Shown here piece by piece: positions 12,870 to 13,010 of a stretch of DNA of 13,010 nt; positions within the stretch are counted from its first letter, which is position 1; every line of letters begins with the position of its first letter. Under the pieces are notes generated by a model, which worked only from the letters and a program-made list of their open reading frames with translations, was not told the origin of the DNA and did not search any database. The translations under genes and the position numbers were made by a program. This DNA is from Scatosoma sp045614565 (GTDB lineage Bacteria > Bacillota > Clostridia > Christensenellales > Borkfalkiaceae). The DNA lies in the NCBI GenBank assembly GCA_045614565.1, contig JAZLDG010000068.1, positions 1 through 13,010 on the forward strand, given 5' to 3'.

Positions 12870-13010
12870 ATGGAAATCAAAGTATGTAAATTCGGCGGAA
12901 CGTCTATGGCAGACGGGAACGTGATTTTATCGGCGGCAAAGATCGTAGAAACGGATAAAACCCGCCGCTATGTCGTCGTTTCCGCGCCCGGGAAGCGTTT
13001 TAGCGGTGAT
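12870..13010 (+). CDS. Aspartate kinase (3' end cut by window)
   Basis: Aspartate kinase phosphorylates L-aspartate, the first step towards lysine/diaminopimelate, threonine and methionine. Only 47 residues are visible, but they hold the family's N-terminal signature KFGGTSMA at 7-14 (ATP/aspartate-binding loop) and VVVSAPGKR at 35-43, within the amino-acid kinase fold. The start at 12870 has AAGGAG (12860-12865), four bases upstream. The regulatory ACT domains lie beyond the window, so the feedback class (LysC, ThrA or LysC-III type) cannot be decided and no symbol is given. The 49-base gap after the microprotein has no clear promoter or terminator, so it may be cotranscribed with cdaA. Confidence 0.92.
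   Translation, partial: MEIKVCKFGGTSMADGNVILSAAKIVETDKTRRYVVVSAPGKRFSGD

Noticed and set aside
1..13010. CRISPR arrays, insertion sequences, tRNA/rRNA genes, attachment sites
   Set aside because: No regularly spaced repeats, transposase or integrase motifs, tRNA-like folds or rRNA segments were seen; coding sequence fills nearly all the window, and the largest gap between genes is about 130 bases.

Overview
The window looks like a chromosomal segment of a Gram-positive-type anaerobe, most likely a Bacillota/Clostridia lineage. The basis is gene order (infB-rbfA-nrnA, comEC-holA, cdaA followed by a YbbR-like anchor), strong AGGAGG-type ribosome binding sites, sigma-A-like promoters and a slightly AT-rich composition by eye. 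Nothing allows a genus call. All genes lie on the + strand. I see no rRNA, tRNA, insertion sequence, integrase, attachment site or CRISPR array.

Layout. (1) 2-3286: the 3' end of a translation/RNA operon: infB (IF-2, 5' end cut by the window), rbfA joined by a stop/start overlap, a 28-base perfect palindrome, then nrnA. A rho-independent terminator follows at about 3298. The truB and ribF genes that often continue this operon are not here. (2) 3417-10695: a well-formed promoter drives a giant 1884-residue helicase protein of the DUF4011 / SF1 helicase / Vsr-like nuclease / DUF3320 architecture. One base after its stop comes comEC, the DNA-uptake channel, in a short form that ends where the metallo-beta-lactamase domain would normally begin. 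(3) 10762-11760: holA (DNA polymerase III delta subunit), with its own extended -10 promoter. (4) 11838-12820: cdaA (c-di-AMP synthase), then a 35-residue membrane microprotein that overlaps it by ATGA and resembles only the N-terminal anchor of YbbR/CdaR. (5) 12870 to the window end: the start of an aspartate kinase.

The most unusual content is the giant helicase. By architecture it belongs with proteins grouped with anti-phage defence, yet it sits alone between housekeeping genes and shares their composition. All SF1 helicase motifs are intact. Two accessory sites look dead when compared with the family pattern I remember: the transglutaminase-like domain has Ser and Glu where Cys and His are expected, and the nuclease-like domain has Met where the catalytic Glu is expected. 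It may therefore act as an ATP-driven DNA/RNA remodeller or sensor rather than a nuclease. An inverted repeat centred on its -35 box suggests a regulated promoter. Its tight coupling to comEC invites, but does not prove, a link to handling incoming DNA.

The window also holds both a c-di-AMP synthase (cdaA) and an NrnA-type enzyme of the kind that can finish c-di-AMP breakdown (pApA to AMP), though in separate transcription units.
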